DNA of 64,000 nt from positions 143,669,097-143,733,096 of the forward strand of contig NC_081183.1 in the NCBI RefSeq assembly GCF_029867415.1, written 5' to 3'. A program made the position numbers and the translations under genes. Below the pieces are notes generated by a model. That model made no database searches and was not told the origin of the DNA. It saw nothing but the letters and a program-made list of their open reading frames with translations. Shown here one piece after another: positions 35,501-46,869 of this stretch. How positions within the stretch are numbered: the stretch's first letter is position 1; every line of letters begins with the position of its first letter. Source of the stretch: Vicia villosa. Taxonomy: Eukaryota > Streptophyta > Magnoliopsida > Fabales > Fabaceae.

Positions 35501-37309
35501 TTCTCCTGAGGGCAACTCAGGTCCAGGTGTGATTGTATAGAGTAATTCTACCCGAAAGGTGCTCCCATACACAACATCAGGAGTACTGACAACGACAAAA
35601 ACAGCAAAGTTCTTCCCATCAGCTTTTAAATATGTCTGATCTTCAAAGGCTTTGACTGCCTTAATTAATTTGCTCGGAGCCTTGACGTAAGTGACTAATC
35701 TTTTGAGGCTCTCCCCGCCATCCTCAAACTTCCAAGGTCCTACTTGAAGTTCGGTACTACCCTGTACATCAGCCAGTGACTTGAGAAAATTAGAATCGGA
35801 AGAAAAGAGTAACACGTTCAAGTCTTCGGGTGCAATAGTATAATGTTGATCTACTAACAACCCTCCAGGTAAGTTGGTAGGAATTTCACTTCCTTGATCT
35901 AAAGACTGCACTTTCTTCATAGCTTCTTCAAAAGTCTCCTCCGAAGACTGATCCTCGGTCTTGACCTCACTAACTTCCACTTTGGTAATTTCAGGTTGGT
36001 CTGAGTCAATGCTTCTATGTGACGAGCTTGACGACATATCAGAATTCTTATTGAAGATATGAGCAATTCTCCCTGTGAGTGATTTTTGAGTACTCGGTTT
36101 TTCATCCTTAGCAGATGCAACTTCATCCCTTGCAGGTGAAGATGAGCTTGAATATCCAGTGGAAGACCTTGAAGGCGAATCAGTAATAGTATCAGCACTT
36201 TTTCTTGGATGGAATACTAGATCACCGTGAACATTTGACTCAACGGATGCCGTTTTCAGTTCAAAATATATGCTCAAACGAACCTCACCTGCCAAAAAAA
36301 GCCAGAGTTCGGAGTTCAAAATACCAGCAAAGTTATGGTTCATATCTTAATGTTTAGTAAGCATGTTGATTTCCAAATGACTTAAAGCTACCTTGAGATT
36401 AACTAAAATGAAGAAATTGAAGTCTCCATATCAGCATCGCAACCAAGAATTTAAAAACAGTCTGTTACCACAAAAATGGCCGCGACAAAACAGTATCGAA
36501 AGGTGCCGATACCAATACCTTACTCACCGTTTTTACGATAAAAACGAAAAATGTGGTTAATTCACACCGCGACGACCGCAATCAAGATCACAACACCTGT
36601 ATTGACCTAAATCTCGAAACGAAAGCCTTTACGCGACCGCAACACGACCATGGCCGTTATTTAAAACCTCACAACCATAATTTTGACCGCATATTCCCGT
36701 AATATAAAGGCTCCGACGTAATCAAAGCCACATTTTAAAACCACGATTCATATTCTCAAATTAGACAACAATCATTCAAATGATTTAAGCGCAAAATCAA
36801 TATAAAACCAACACAAATTTAAGTCAACAAAATAAAAGTAAGCCCTCATTTGATCCTAAGATTTTCAAAACAGCTACTTCCGACATAACATTAGTTCAAA
36901 ATGATGCCATTCAAAACAAACAACCAAATAAACAAACCAATTAAGCAAAACAACACACACCAGATTCTTTGTTCTTGGACTTCTTACTCTTGGGTTGCAA
37001 AGAGTACCAAGCAGTACCAAGTGATTTGATCTCCTCATCAAAAACAGTTGACATAGGAACTTTAAGTTGACCAAGAAAATCATCAATCAAATACTTATCT
37101 TCATCCATAACAGAAACCACCAACTCTTCCTTAAGATCATCCACCTTAAAGCTAAACTCTTCATCCCACTTAGGATTCAAACTCTTCTTAACCACTTTAG
37201 TCCTAAACCTTTGTCTCCCCAACTGTAACCTCACATATGGATCACTAAACCCATTAAGATCCATTGGTGGCAAGTTCTTTGCCTCAATCACACGAACCAC
37301 AAGCTTCAT
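32509..37309 (-). CDS. C2 and GRAM/VASt domain membrane-contact protein
   Basis: Eight exons read by eye: 37309-36961, 36288-35047, 34885-34703, 34596-34307, 34219-33840, 33635-33467, 33331-33059, 32700-32509. All have GT-AG borders and compatible phases, giving 1025 aa. Domains: C2 at about 1-105 (SDPYVRLQLG, WDEEFSF), Ser-rich linker, VASt about 257-430, hydrophobic segments about 455-505 (VVSTVFIGLYVLVHIWL and a second), second C2 about 540-650 (SDPYVVFTCNGKVRTSS), GRAM about 700-770 (FQKLFGLPPEEFLINDFTC), second VASt about 860-1025. The architecture and length match Arabidopsis At1g03370-type C2-GRAM proteins. VASt domains bind or move sterols, C2 and GRAM bind membrane lipids, so a role at membrane contact sites is inferred. 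The gene appears intact; its last intron carries a MITE. Confidence 0.93.
32748..33009. mobile_element. Stowaway-type MITE in last intron of C2-GRAM gene
   Basis: 262 bp with terminal inverted repeats CTCCCTCCGTCTCATAATAA and its complement, flanked by TA at 32746-32747 and 33010-33011. It is non-coding and typical of Tc1/mariner-derived Stowaway elements. It makes up most of the 358-nt intron 32701-33058. Confidence 0.95.
36440..36755. repeat. MITE-like repeat in first intron of C2-GRAM gene
   Basis: GC-richer than its surroundings and full of CGCGACxxCCGCAA-like phrases. Loose inverted similarity is seen between AACCAAGAATTTAAAAACAG at the left and AATCGTGGTTTTAAAATGTG (complement) at the right. 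No target duplication was confirmed. Confidence 0.35.
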
Positions 37310-38200
37310 TGTGTGAACAAAAAACCCAAAAACTTGAAGTCAAAATGTCAACTTTCTCTTTGACCTTAACAACCCAGAAGAATATTTCAAAAGGGTAATG
37401 CAGTTTAGGCAGAAAGATAATAAATTGGGTGTTGAACAATAAATGGGGCGCTTAAATCTGTGGAAAGTGATGGTCTATGTCAGAATAAATTCAAAAAAAT
37501 TGAAACTTTATGAAACAAGAAGAAAGAAAGAGTGAAATTTTTGTAGCTACTGAGGAGGAAAAAAATTTGAGAGAGAATAATCATATGAAAGAGACATGAA
37601 TTGAAAGAAGCAAAGGCTTGAGAAAAATAATGAAGTGATGATTGATTGCGGGGGTTTGAAGAAGAAAAGAATTAAGGGAAAAACTGTAATGGAAAGTGAA
37701 AAGTGAAAACACTTTTATTTCCATGTTATATTATTGAGGAATTAAAAAAAGTACTTTTTGTATTTTCTTTTATTGAAAAAACACATTTTATATGGTATTT
37801 AATGATGATAGTTTTATAATTACGATATTGGCCTACATGTTTTTATGGTCACGCCGCGTTAGAATTGACGCGGTCGCATATGCGTACTGTTGTTCTACAG
37901 TTTTCAATTTAAATGATGGGATAATTTTCTTTTTTTGGTATTGAAAATTTTAATAGTATATGTTTTGGTTTAAATTGAAAATTTGGATTTAGTTGTTGTG
38001 ATTTTGATTAATTGATTGAGAATTTTAAACATTTTAAAATATTATGAATTTAAATGGAGGAAAGGTAACACTGGACCCAAAAAATTTATTTGACAGCAAA
38101 AAGAGATAGGATTTTGTAGGGAGTAGAATGTCGAACCATTAAAATTCAATATGATTGCCATCTTCTAAGTTAACCTTCGTATCTCTATAATTACAATGCT
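37310..38200. other. Upstream region of C2-GRAM gene
   Basis: Purine-rich presumed leader and promoter sequence (GAGAGAATAATC around 37570), then AT-rich DNA. No clear TATA box was chosen. Confidence 0.35.
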
Positions 38201-38209
38201 TTTACTATA

Positions 38210-38620
38210 ATATTTTTTTATGATTTTTTACGTTTTTAAAAAATTGTGTTTTTTGAATATTAATATTTTAAAAGGTTTTATGAAATTTGTGAATAATTTT
38301 ATGAGTTTTTAAAGGATTTTTGAGGATCTACGAGCTTTAATTGAATTTTTCAAAAAATTTCAGATTTTGTATTACTGAATTTTTCAAATAAATTACCGGA
38401 TTTTTCAAAATTTTATAAATTTTAACCGATTTTTTTTTTAAAATAAAGAGTTTTTACCAAAAATCTATGAGTTTTTCTTGAGTTTTTCAAAAAATATGAA
38501 TTTTTATCGAATATTTCAAAATACATTATCGGGTTTTTTTTAAAATATGATTTTTTTTACTTGATTTTTTATCGGATTTTTCAAAAATTCCGGTAAAATT
38601 AATTTCAATTTTTTTTACAC
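38210..38620. repeat. Diverged repeat rich in GGATTTTTCAAAA
   Basis: The phrase (C)GGATTTTTCAAAA or GAATTTTTCAAA recurs about every 30-60 bases with drift. It is a decayed simple or tandem repeat with no coding potential. Confidence 0.45.
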
Positions 38621-38829
38621 ATCGGAAATGATTCTATTAGTGTTTTCAAAGAATCGAAAAAAATTCTAAAATATACAATACACTACCAAATTTTTCAATC
38701 ACTTCTTTTTAGTTAAATTTTGACAAGGGTATTTTTGCCATTTTAAAAAATAATGAGGGTGTCAGATTTAATTTGGGGTGGGAGAAAGATTCCTTGAAAA
38801 TAAAGTAAGCGTAGCAGACATAATGAAAT

Positions 38830-39160
38830 TGTGTTAGATGTGTGGTAAGATTAGACAACATAAAATAAAAATAAAAATATTCGAGAGAGTGTTGAGATAA
38901 CCTCTTTAGTACACAAGATAATGGAAATTATATTTAGATGGTTGGGCATGTAGAAAGAACACATATAAATTTAATGGTAAGAAAAATAGATCAAATGGGA
39001 AAAGTTAAACAATTAAAGGACGGTGAAAATCGAGATAGATCATAAGAGAAGTTATAAAGAAAGAGTATAAGAGAACTTATTAAGAAATATCTCAAAACTA
39101 ACAATTTGGATATAATGATTTTAGATAGAACATTATCACCAAGTTGATCCATGTAGCTAA
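38830..39160 (+). pseudogene. RTE-like LINE C-terminal relic
   Basis: Multi-frame remnants follow the order seen at the C-terminus of plant RTE-like reverse transcriptases: TGTGGTAAGATTAGACA (CGKIR), TTTAGATGGTTGGGCATGT (RWLGH), AAAAATAGATCAAATGG (RxVDQM), and finally AGATAGAACATTATCACCAA (DRTLW-like) before GATCCATG. There are many stops. It is a dead 3' fragment, identified from the remembered family pattern. Confidence 0.55.
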
Positions 39161-39165
39161 TCTAT

Positions 39166-39845
39166 TTAGGGCGTGTTTGAATTGACGTTGAACAGAATTA
39201 ATTCTAACAAAAATGAATTTGATAAAATTGATTGTAACATAATTGAGTTTAACATTTATGTTTGAATACATTTATATAAAAATGAGTTTAACAATAAATT
39301 TTGAGAAATGCTAATTCTCGCGAAAAATGATATCACGAATTGTTCACGAACGTGCAATAGGTAATTAGCTGCACTATTTGTATTGTATAATTAATTAAAT
39401 GTGTCTTTTTAAAATGATGATTTTAGCTTCTCCAATATTACTTCTTACTGAACTACTATATTCCCATAATTTCAATTCATTGAACAACAATGGATTCAGT
39501 AACTATGATGGTACAATTTTAAAATAGATAACTGTTTTGTGTTGATGATTTTTTGTTTTGTTTTTTATAATAGAAAATATACTATATACAAAAATATGAA
39601 ACTACATGGTCGTGTCGTGATTATTCGCATGAGATTTTTTCGCTACATATAGCATAGCTCATAAATTTTAGTGAATTTTAGTGTAAGGAAGAGCTACAAA
39701 TTCTAACTTCAATTATAATTAATTTTGGAAACAGAATCAATTCTACTTTTGATAAATCAAACAATTCAAAATTACCCGGAATCAATTCTACACATTTAAA
39801 ATTACTTTTGTCCTTTCAAAAGTCAATCTAAACGTGCTATTAGTG
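39166..39845. repeat. MITE-like element with imperfect terminal repeats
   Basis: The left end GGGCGTGTTTGAATTGACGT and the right end, complement TAATAGCACGTTTAGATTGA, are imperfect inverted partners. The interior (39305-39650) differs in composition and may be a second insertion. No coding frame. Confidence 0.45.
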
Positions 39846-40950
39846 GGATAAAGCTTTGTTGTTGTTGAATGAATTTAAATATTAATATTAATATTTTATA
39901 AAAGTTATTATTATTATGGATAATTTTAATTGATTTGAGTTATAAATTAATTATTAAAAACTTTGTTGATTTATTTAAAATTGATTTGTTGTTTTATAAA
40001 AGCTTTGTGGATTTATAAATTAATTATTAAAAACAAAGAAAAAATATTATTACGATATTATTTATATTTATATTTATAAATAAAGATTTTCTTAAAATTA
40101 CATAACCATGAAGTTGCATAACATCACTCTTAGACAAATATATACCTCTACTATTTTTTTTTATTATTCCAATTCATTATTTTTCTTTCTTAATTTCCCT
40201 TCATTTTTCCTTTTCTATTCATCCATCTTCTTTTTCATTTTTCTCCTTTTCTTTGTCTCATTTTCAAATTCCAACCAATTTGACTATTTATTTTTTTATG
40301 TTCTATTCTTTTTTGCAAGTTTTATGCATTTTCGATTTACATACACCAATAGATAATTGTAATATTTAGAAAACTATTGGCCAAATATTCAGAAAATGTA
40401 TAACCGCCAAATCATAAACAAGCCAATCCCTCATTTCCACCACAAAATAATCAATTTTCATGGAAATTTACACCAACAAACAACCAGAAACCCAACCATA
40501 ACTTGAACTTGACCAGGAACAAAATCAAAAGGACCAAACAAACCTTGCCACCAATAATTCCTAATATAAAAAACATCATATGACCCCGCCTTCAATTAAT
40601 TCTGTTTCCTTCTGACCTACCTTGATGATGTGTATTTTTCAGATGATAATTTTGACACAAGTCCATATGGTATTTACCTAGCATTAATTATGTTTTCCTC
40701 CTTTCTCCGGAATGTAAAATTTACGGCAGATAAAATGACTGAAACACGAATAAAAAGTAATGGAAATTTAATGACTTTGGGATGAGTTGAGATTCTTTAT
40801 GAATGATTGGATTGATTAAAATGAAAAAAATGTGGGGAAATAATTTTGTTTACAAGTGAGCTTTATTGGTAGATTGAGAAGTTTTTAGAAGATAACATTT
40901 TTTTATTATAAAAAGTAAAGAGGCAAGTAATTTAAATTTAAAATAAGTGT
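39846..40950. other. AT-rich intergenic, no gene seen
   Basis: A Phe-rich 82-codon plus frame at 40108-40356 is low-complexity TTT/TCT and is not credible as a gene. Confidence 0.4.
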
Positions 40951-40952
40951 AT

Positions 40953-41471
40953 CCGTTAAATATATTTTTGATTCCTATAAATATTTTAAATTTTATTTTT
41001 AGTCTTTATAAAAAAAATGATATATTTTAATTTCTATAAAAAATTTATGCATGAAGTTTTAGTCTCTGCTATCTTTTAAAATTTTGAAAACTGTTTAATT
41101 ATCTTTAAATTTTTAAATGTTTGAATAATTTTTTTATATGTGTTTAGAATACTATAAAATATTTCTTTACCGAATTATAGAATTTTTTTAAATGAAAAGA
41201 ATTATATATGAGTTTTTTAAATTTCAAAAGATAATGATAAAAGTAATGCAAATCTCAACTTAAGATATAAATTTTGAATTATGTATTTTTTGAGGAATTA
41301 TTTATAACGTTCTAAACATGTCTGTAAAATAATCAATCAAAAATATACATCAATTTAACAACAAGGACAAAAATTACGTGCATAATAATTTTGTGAGGAC
41401 CAAAACTTTTTTTAATATGGACCAAAAACAAAATTTGATAATTTTATTGGGACCAAAAACATATTTGACCC
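40953..41471. mobile_element. Mutator-type MITE with 9-bp target duplication
   Basis: 519 bp. The ends CCGTTAAATATATTTTTGAT and (complement) GGGTCAAATATGTTTTTGGT are about 30-bp inverted repeats. Both sides carry TAAGTGTAT (40944-40952 and 41472-41480), a 9-bp duplication that is the hallmark of Mutator-like transposition. No coding frame, so it is non-autonomous. Confidence 0.85.
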
Positions 41472-41559
41472 TAAGTGTATTGAAGATTAGGGAATGAGGC
41501 AACGATGCATGCACGCAAGACATGAGCAAATAAAGACTAAGATGGCTGATAAAGTCAGG

Positions 41560-42497
41560 AGGATCATTATCTTGTGTTTTGAGATAAAATTTTAAGAAAA
41601 GTCATCGAAGAGATGATTTCGGTTTTGATGTGGACAAAAATTGAACCATTGCAAATGATCAAATCTTGGGCTCACAGGTTGTGTTTGAAACAACAACTAT
41701 ACTCATTCTGAATGGTAGATAACAAATCTATAGTGGAACAATTGACAGAATTTCACAAGATTATTGATTGGTCTCAAGAATATTAAGGTCAAGATTGATG
41801 ATGAGGATAAAGTTATACTCTTATTAAGCTCATTACCCAGATCCATTGAGCACTTCAAGGATTTTTTTTATGGTAAGAAAGATACTATTAAATTGGATGA
41901 AGTTCAAAAGATTATGATTTTCATAGAATTGTCAAAGGTGAAAGATTTTAAGATTAGTGATAGTGGTTAAGGCTTCAGTGCCTCAAGAGGAGTAAGTGGG
42001 GGTAGAAGATGTCGAACTCAAAGAGGTTTGACGAGTCAAAGGTAAAATGTTTCACTTGTTAGAAAACCGATCACTTCATGAAGGATTATCCCAAGAGGAT
42101 GGGCAATGATGATTATGATCAAATTGCAGTTGCATCAAATGAGGATAGTTGTGAAAATATTGGTGCTTTAGTGGCATCGAGCTTGGAGACTGAAGAGAGT
42201 TGGGTCATGGACTTAGGTTGCTCTCATGACATGTTCCAAGAAAAGAATACTTTGAGACTTTGAAGTTGAAGCAAGAAGGAGTAGTTCTACTTGGTGACAA
42301 TAAGGCTTACAAGGTTTATGATATTGGTACAATCAGACTTAAAATGTTTAATGATCGTGAGTTTCTTCTTCACAACGCGAGGTATCTTCTCGAGCTCATG
42401 CAAAATTTGTTATTTGTAAGCATATTTGAGGTTTAGACTATTGCACTAGAGTTGGACACGAGGCGTTGAAGATTTCACATGGTGAAGCGAGTATAGC
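41560..42497 (+). pseudogene. Ty1/copia gag to pre-integrase relic
   Basis: Fragments in several frames follow the copia order. Gag: VKIDDEDKVILLLSSLPRS with HFKDFFYGKKDTIKLDEV. Knuckle remnant: CFTC, then HFMKDYPK. Protease: SWVMDLGCSHDM, where DSG is usual. Pre-integrase: LLGDNKAYKVYDIGTIRLKM, FLLHNARY and GHEALKISHGEASIAK. Stops and frameshifts separate them. Similarity ends abruptly near 42497. No LTRs were seen. Confidence 0.8.
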
Positions 42498-44760
42498 TAA
42501 AAGGTCTATCCAAGATATAATCAAGAGGTATAAGGCATTGGGAAAGAATACGACTACCCCACCTTCAGGTTCTACCACAGATCTCGATGTGAGTAATATT
42601 CCAAACCTGGAGCAAGCACAACAGTGTCTTGAGCAAGAATGCATAAAGGGTAATAACCAACCATCTTATGAGATTTGCAGCAAAAAAATCAAATAAAAAG
42701 TTGGAAAATCATGTCGTGAAGCATAAAAATTTGATGGTGATGACTCACTACAGAGGGATAGTGGTAAAGCCCCAAACGAGGAAACACCCTTGAAGAGACC
42801 TAAGTTAAGGATGTTAGAGGTCGACCGAGTGGTGAGGAGGGAAATAAAAATGTGTCACTCACCTACTCCATGTAACAATTTCCTCCTTACCAAGGGACAT
42901 TGAACTACAAAATATGTTCAAGCAAATTTCCGTAATGGAGATCAACTTACTTCCATAACTGATTTAAATGGCTAGGAAGAAGGAAATGTCTAAGATGTCC
43001 AACCAACTTTTTTGGGCTATTATTATACTATCTATCATTGCTTCTAGAAGGGGGGGTATTATGGCTCTTAACAACTTGAGAACGGGAAAGAAAATTTGAA
43101 GAGGAAACATGGGGCTATCCTACTTGAACGAGATAGTCTTCGGAATGAGCTAGGTGAAATTAATCAAAAAATGGATTCTTATGAGAAAGAGATGGAGGTG
43201 AATGGTAGCCCTTCTACTCTTGCTGCCAAGGTCAAGCTTCATGAGGGAACATTGAAGGAGAAGAAGGTGTCGCTGGCTAAGGTCAAAAATTATTTGGTCA
43301 ATGCCAGGATCTGTTTCAATATTTCAACGACGACAATGGTAGAGTTGGAGGCTGCCTTGAAAAAGGAGAAGAAATCAAATTCACATAAGGTGAAGCCTTA
43401 TGAAGACCACATGATGGACATACTGTTTACCGTGAAAATTGGTAAACAAGCGTTAGTCTTCTAAAAATAAGAGTCTTTGTTTACTCACAGGATCGACTGG
43501 ATTGATCCTAGGACATGTGCTTTATATTTCAAACCGTATTCTTGATAATGAAGAACACTTCGACTATATTCATGTTCTTATTGAAAAGTTTGTTTGATCT
43601 ACGTAATTCTTTAAAGTAACGTTATAAACTTGTAAAGAAAATAAAGTAAAGGCAATCGAAAGTAAATTGCAAGAATGTAAATTCTGAAAATGATAAGTTG
43701 CATAGAACTGTAAAAAAAGATGTAAAATGGTGTTTACACATACATTCTCAGATGACTTGTTTCTCAACACATAGATACTTTGAGTTTTTTAATGAGATTT
43801 TGTACACAAATGAACACACAAATCCTAAATTCTAAGACTCCTATATATACTAAATTGAAGATAACCGTTTATAACGGTCCTTCGATTAAAACATACCATG
43901 TTTCGCTCGGCATGCCTTCCTTTCGCCCTGAAGTTCCATGCGTCCTCTAATGAAAACAAATAAGGACAAAAGGAAGTTACGTCTTCGTTCAAACTCAACT
44001 TTCCTGTCAAATGCTTCTCTTCGTAGAACCAATTATACTTAGAAAATATTTTCTAAGTCCATGCCTAACACTTTCCTCTATAAGGAGTGACTTTGACAGG
44101 ACTTCAGCAAACATGTTGTTTCATCAAAAACTCATAATATATTTAAAAGATATTTTATTTTCCTCGCTAATTATATGGTGTTGAAAATTCAAGCTAACAC
44201 ATACATAAGGAACTCGAAGTTGAATTAACTTAGCACCTCAAGTCATGTGGGCCTTCTTCGATATTGTTCAGAGTCGGGTTGAGTTGTCTTGTCCAGAAGG
44301 GAAGATTCTCAGGGAGCAGCTCGACATAGAGAAAGAGCTCGTAGGGGGGAATTTGATTGCTTCCAGATATTGAATTTTTTGTTTAATCAAATTTTTCTAC
44401 TTTTCTTGCCAGTAGCGGCATTGGCCCGAACCTGTTGTATTCTTTCTTGAATGTTACTTTGCAATTGAACTTAGTGTGTAGGGCTTACATCAAAGTATTC
44501 CAGTATTTATGCAAGTATAAAAGAGCGTATCGAGAGTTGACCCTGCCACTCTTTTTTAATCTCTTTAAAGCTCAATGTAGCTCTGCTAATTTAGCATGGG
44601 CTCAAGTTTTGATTTCTCTTAGGCATAATAGTAATATGTTTGAGGTTTACTCTAAGAGTGTGAAGAACCTCAAGGACCAATATTACCTTGTTACACTCCT
44701 TATTGAGGTAGCTCACGCTGCCATCTACAACATAGAGTTTGAGTCATCTTTCTGATTTAG
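42498..44760 (+). pseudogene. Unrecognised decayed coding region split by a solo LTR
   Basis: I do not recognise this protein. Open stretches at 42498-42696 (Thr/Ser-rich), 43096-43423 (charged, coiled-coil-like: LERDSLRNELGEINQKMDSY) and, after the solo LTR, about 44227-44375 (VMWAFFDIVQSRVELSC, GKILREQLDIEKEL) and 44435-44755 (YLCKYKRAYRELTLP, LAWAQVLISLRHN) are protein-like. The LTR at 43424-44199 inserted inside it. The coiled-coil character and the setting suggest a Gag-like or plant-transposon protein, but this is a guess. Confidence 0.4.
43424..44199 (-). mobile_element. Ty3/gypsy solo LTR, TSD CATAC
   Basis: 776 bp, beginning TGTTTACCGTGAAA on the plus strand and ending GCTAACA. It is flanked by CATAC at 43419-43423 and 44200-44204. 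On the minus strand it runs TGTTAGC...CGGTAAACA, the same ends as the LTR at 16134-17086, and shares inner blocks such as GTCCTAGGATCAATC(C/T)AGTC. TATA sequence at 43841-43850. The interior was lost by LTR-LTR recombination. Confidence 0.9.
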
Positions 44761-44849
44761 AATGAATTCTCCAAGTAAGTCTCCCTATTTTAGTTAGCTA
44801 CTCAATTGCATCCTTCAAGTGGGTGAATTCGTTAGTGTTGTGCTTGTGA

Positions 44850-45880
44850 CTTTTTTAAAAACAATAGTACTTATATTTATTTGTCCTGGTTGATTCCCTA
44901 ATCGAGTAAGGGTTCTTGATCCCGGATTCTTTAAAGTCACTTTTTGGGCATTGATTCCAAATTTTCTCCCTTGATGTGTTCAAAGGAGTGTATGATGATA
45001 ACCTGGCCCTAGGTCCACGGTTTCTATCATCATGATGACTCTTGAAGACTTTCTCATTCACTCGACTATGCCCGAGGCTTCATGCTCCTCAACCTCTCTC
45101 TTATTCTTTGTTTATATTTTCTTCGTCATAGTTAATACAGGATTGAGACATGTCCATCATGTCTTTTAATCTATTGGTTTCCTCTAGTCTTAATTTCTCA
45201 CAGAACATGCAGTCCGACCTCAACCCTTTCTCGAATATACAACATTTCAAATCGTCATCTGCCCCCTACTTCTACTGCTACATTTGTGAATCGATTAATA
45301 TATTTTGAAGGATTTCAATGTTTGACCTTAGAATGGTTTTGGAAAATCTTGAAAGAATCTTTGTTTGTTGGAGGTGCTATATTTTGTGGTGTGGGAATCG
45401 TATGAGGGGTAACTAAGATCGGGGAATCTTCAGTCGGAGGTAGAATTAGAGCCTTCTTTATTGGATCTAGAGCGTCAATTAGGGCAACTTGTGTGACGAT
45501 CGGACTTGTTGCTTTTGATACTACCATTACAACATGTATGGGATGAATGACATTTGCGAGGAAGAGATCAGTGCTCTAAAAGGGACAAGATCAGTTATCT
45601 GAGATCGTGGAGAAGAGATGGTAGCTTCGTGTGGAAATTTGCGAGAATTTGAAGTTGATTCTCACAAAAGTCGTCATTGTTATGTGCTGGAACCAAAAAT
45701 ATATGGAGATTTGAGGACTTGAGCTTCGACGCAGTGAAGTAAGCTTCATGTACGTTAAATAAGGGGTGGTTCTGCAAGGTTAACACTCCAATGTTCAAGT
45801 CATTAAATGAGTGAGAAAATGGTTTGAGTGTGTGAATGAGAGAATACCTGGAGTGATGCACCTCATGCTTTATATAGGAT
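44850..45880 (-). pseudogene. Ty3/gypsy gag relic with LTR-leader remnant
   Basis: Read on the minus strand, a TATA-like CCTATATAAAGC (about 45873) precedes an 88-codon frame (45595-45861). Further down are Gag-like pieces: FEKGLRSDCMFCEKLRLEE, then SSYTPLNTSREKIWNQCPKS and GIKNPYSIRESTRTNKYKYY. The latter resembles the YTPLN...KYCxFH region before the knuckle of legume gypsy Gag. Frames are broken by stops. The identification is by remembered pattern. Confidence 0.55.
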
Positions 45881-46035
45881 ATACGGTAAAAAAACGTCTC
45901 TATGAAATCTCATGCCTTATACGTGTGGTCATTCAGATAGATCCAAATGTGGGAAGTATGTTGAATGTTGGAATAATTCTCAACTAAGATGAAGTCTCAT
46001 TTGTTAGAAGATTTTCACTAGGGAACATTAATACA

Positions 46036-46205
46036 TAGTGTAGGACTAGACACCTTTGTGAGAAACACATCATTTATCCACCTAAAACCTTAAGGTGATA
46101 GGCGAGTGAATTCTCGCATTATATATATTCAAGTAACCACATTCCTATCCAATATGGGACTATTTCCCCACTTACTCACACTTGTATTATTATTCTAACA
46201 AAAAT
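46036..46205. repeat. Copy of the LTR-like repeat seen at 26270-26760
   Basis: GTGTAGGACTAGACACCTTT...CCACCTAAAACCTTA, then on the complement TGTTAGAATAATAATACAAG. About 165 bp. It closely matches the cluster at 26.3-26.8 kb. Confidence 0.65.
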
Positions 46206-46865
46206 AACATCATATAAAAAAATCTTCATATTTTATACAAACGAGTGGTTTAGTAAAGAATTGTTGATCACAATTACAACTTTTACGAGTCTTATTATAA
46301 TGCATAAACAATTTATTTAAAGCTTGTTATTATCTTATTAAACTTGTTTTATACCATTATTATCATTTTCGAAAAAGACTTTATTAACAAAATTCTATTA
46401 AAAAGAAAAGTTCTAAAACTCAATTCAAACACATTTCATTTCTTGTTTTGTTCATCACGTTTTATGAATCCTATTCTTAGTCTTGGGACGCATTGCAGTT
46501 GGGTTTTGTACGTCTACTAAACTTCTAATTTTGCTCCTAAATTCTTCTAATGTTTCACAATTGACTCAGATTAAGACAAATCATATTAACAAAGAATCTC
46601 ACTTTAAAATTAAAAATCAGAATAATTATTTATAATTATAATTTGGTCATAGATGATTGGGATACACTATTCTAAAAGTTACGAAGAAGTCGTTGTGTTT
46701 CAAAGTCTACTCACTTTTTCTTTTCTTTTATGTTGGGTTTGTAAGATAAGCACGGCGAAGAAGTCGTACTTGCTCTATCAATATACTTTCTTCTTATTTA
46801 AAAACAAAAGTTCATATCGTGAAGAGGAAAAAGTCATTAGTAGTTCACATCAATTGTTATTTGTT
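46206..46865. other. Intergenic, no gene seen
   Basis: AT-rich; a 112-codon plus frame (46653-46991) has no recognisable motif and crosses into the next repeat. Confidence 0.4.
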
Positions 46866-46869
46866 TTCG

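Noticed and set aside
36874..37086. 70-codon minus frame
   Set aside because: Shadow of exon 1 of the C2-GRAM gene in another frame.
40108..40356. 82-codon Phe/Ser-rich plus frame
   Set aside because: Low-complexity TTT/TCT translation with no homologue pattern.
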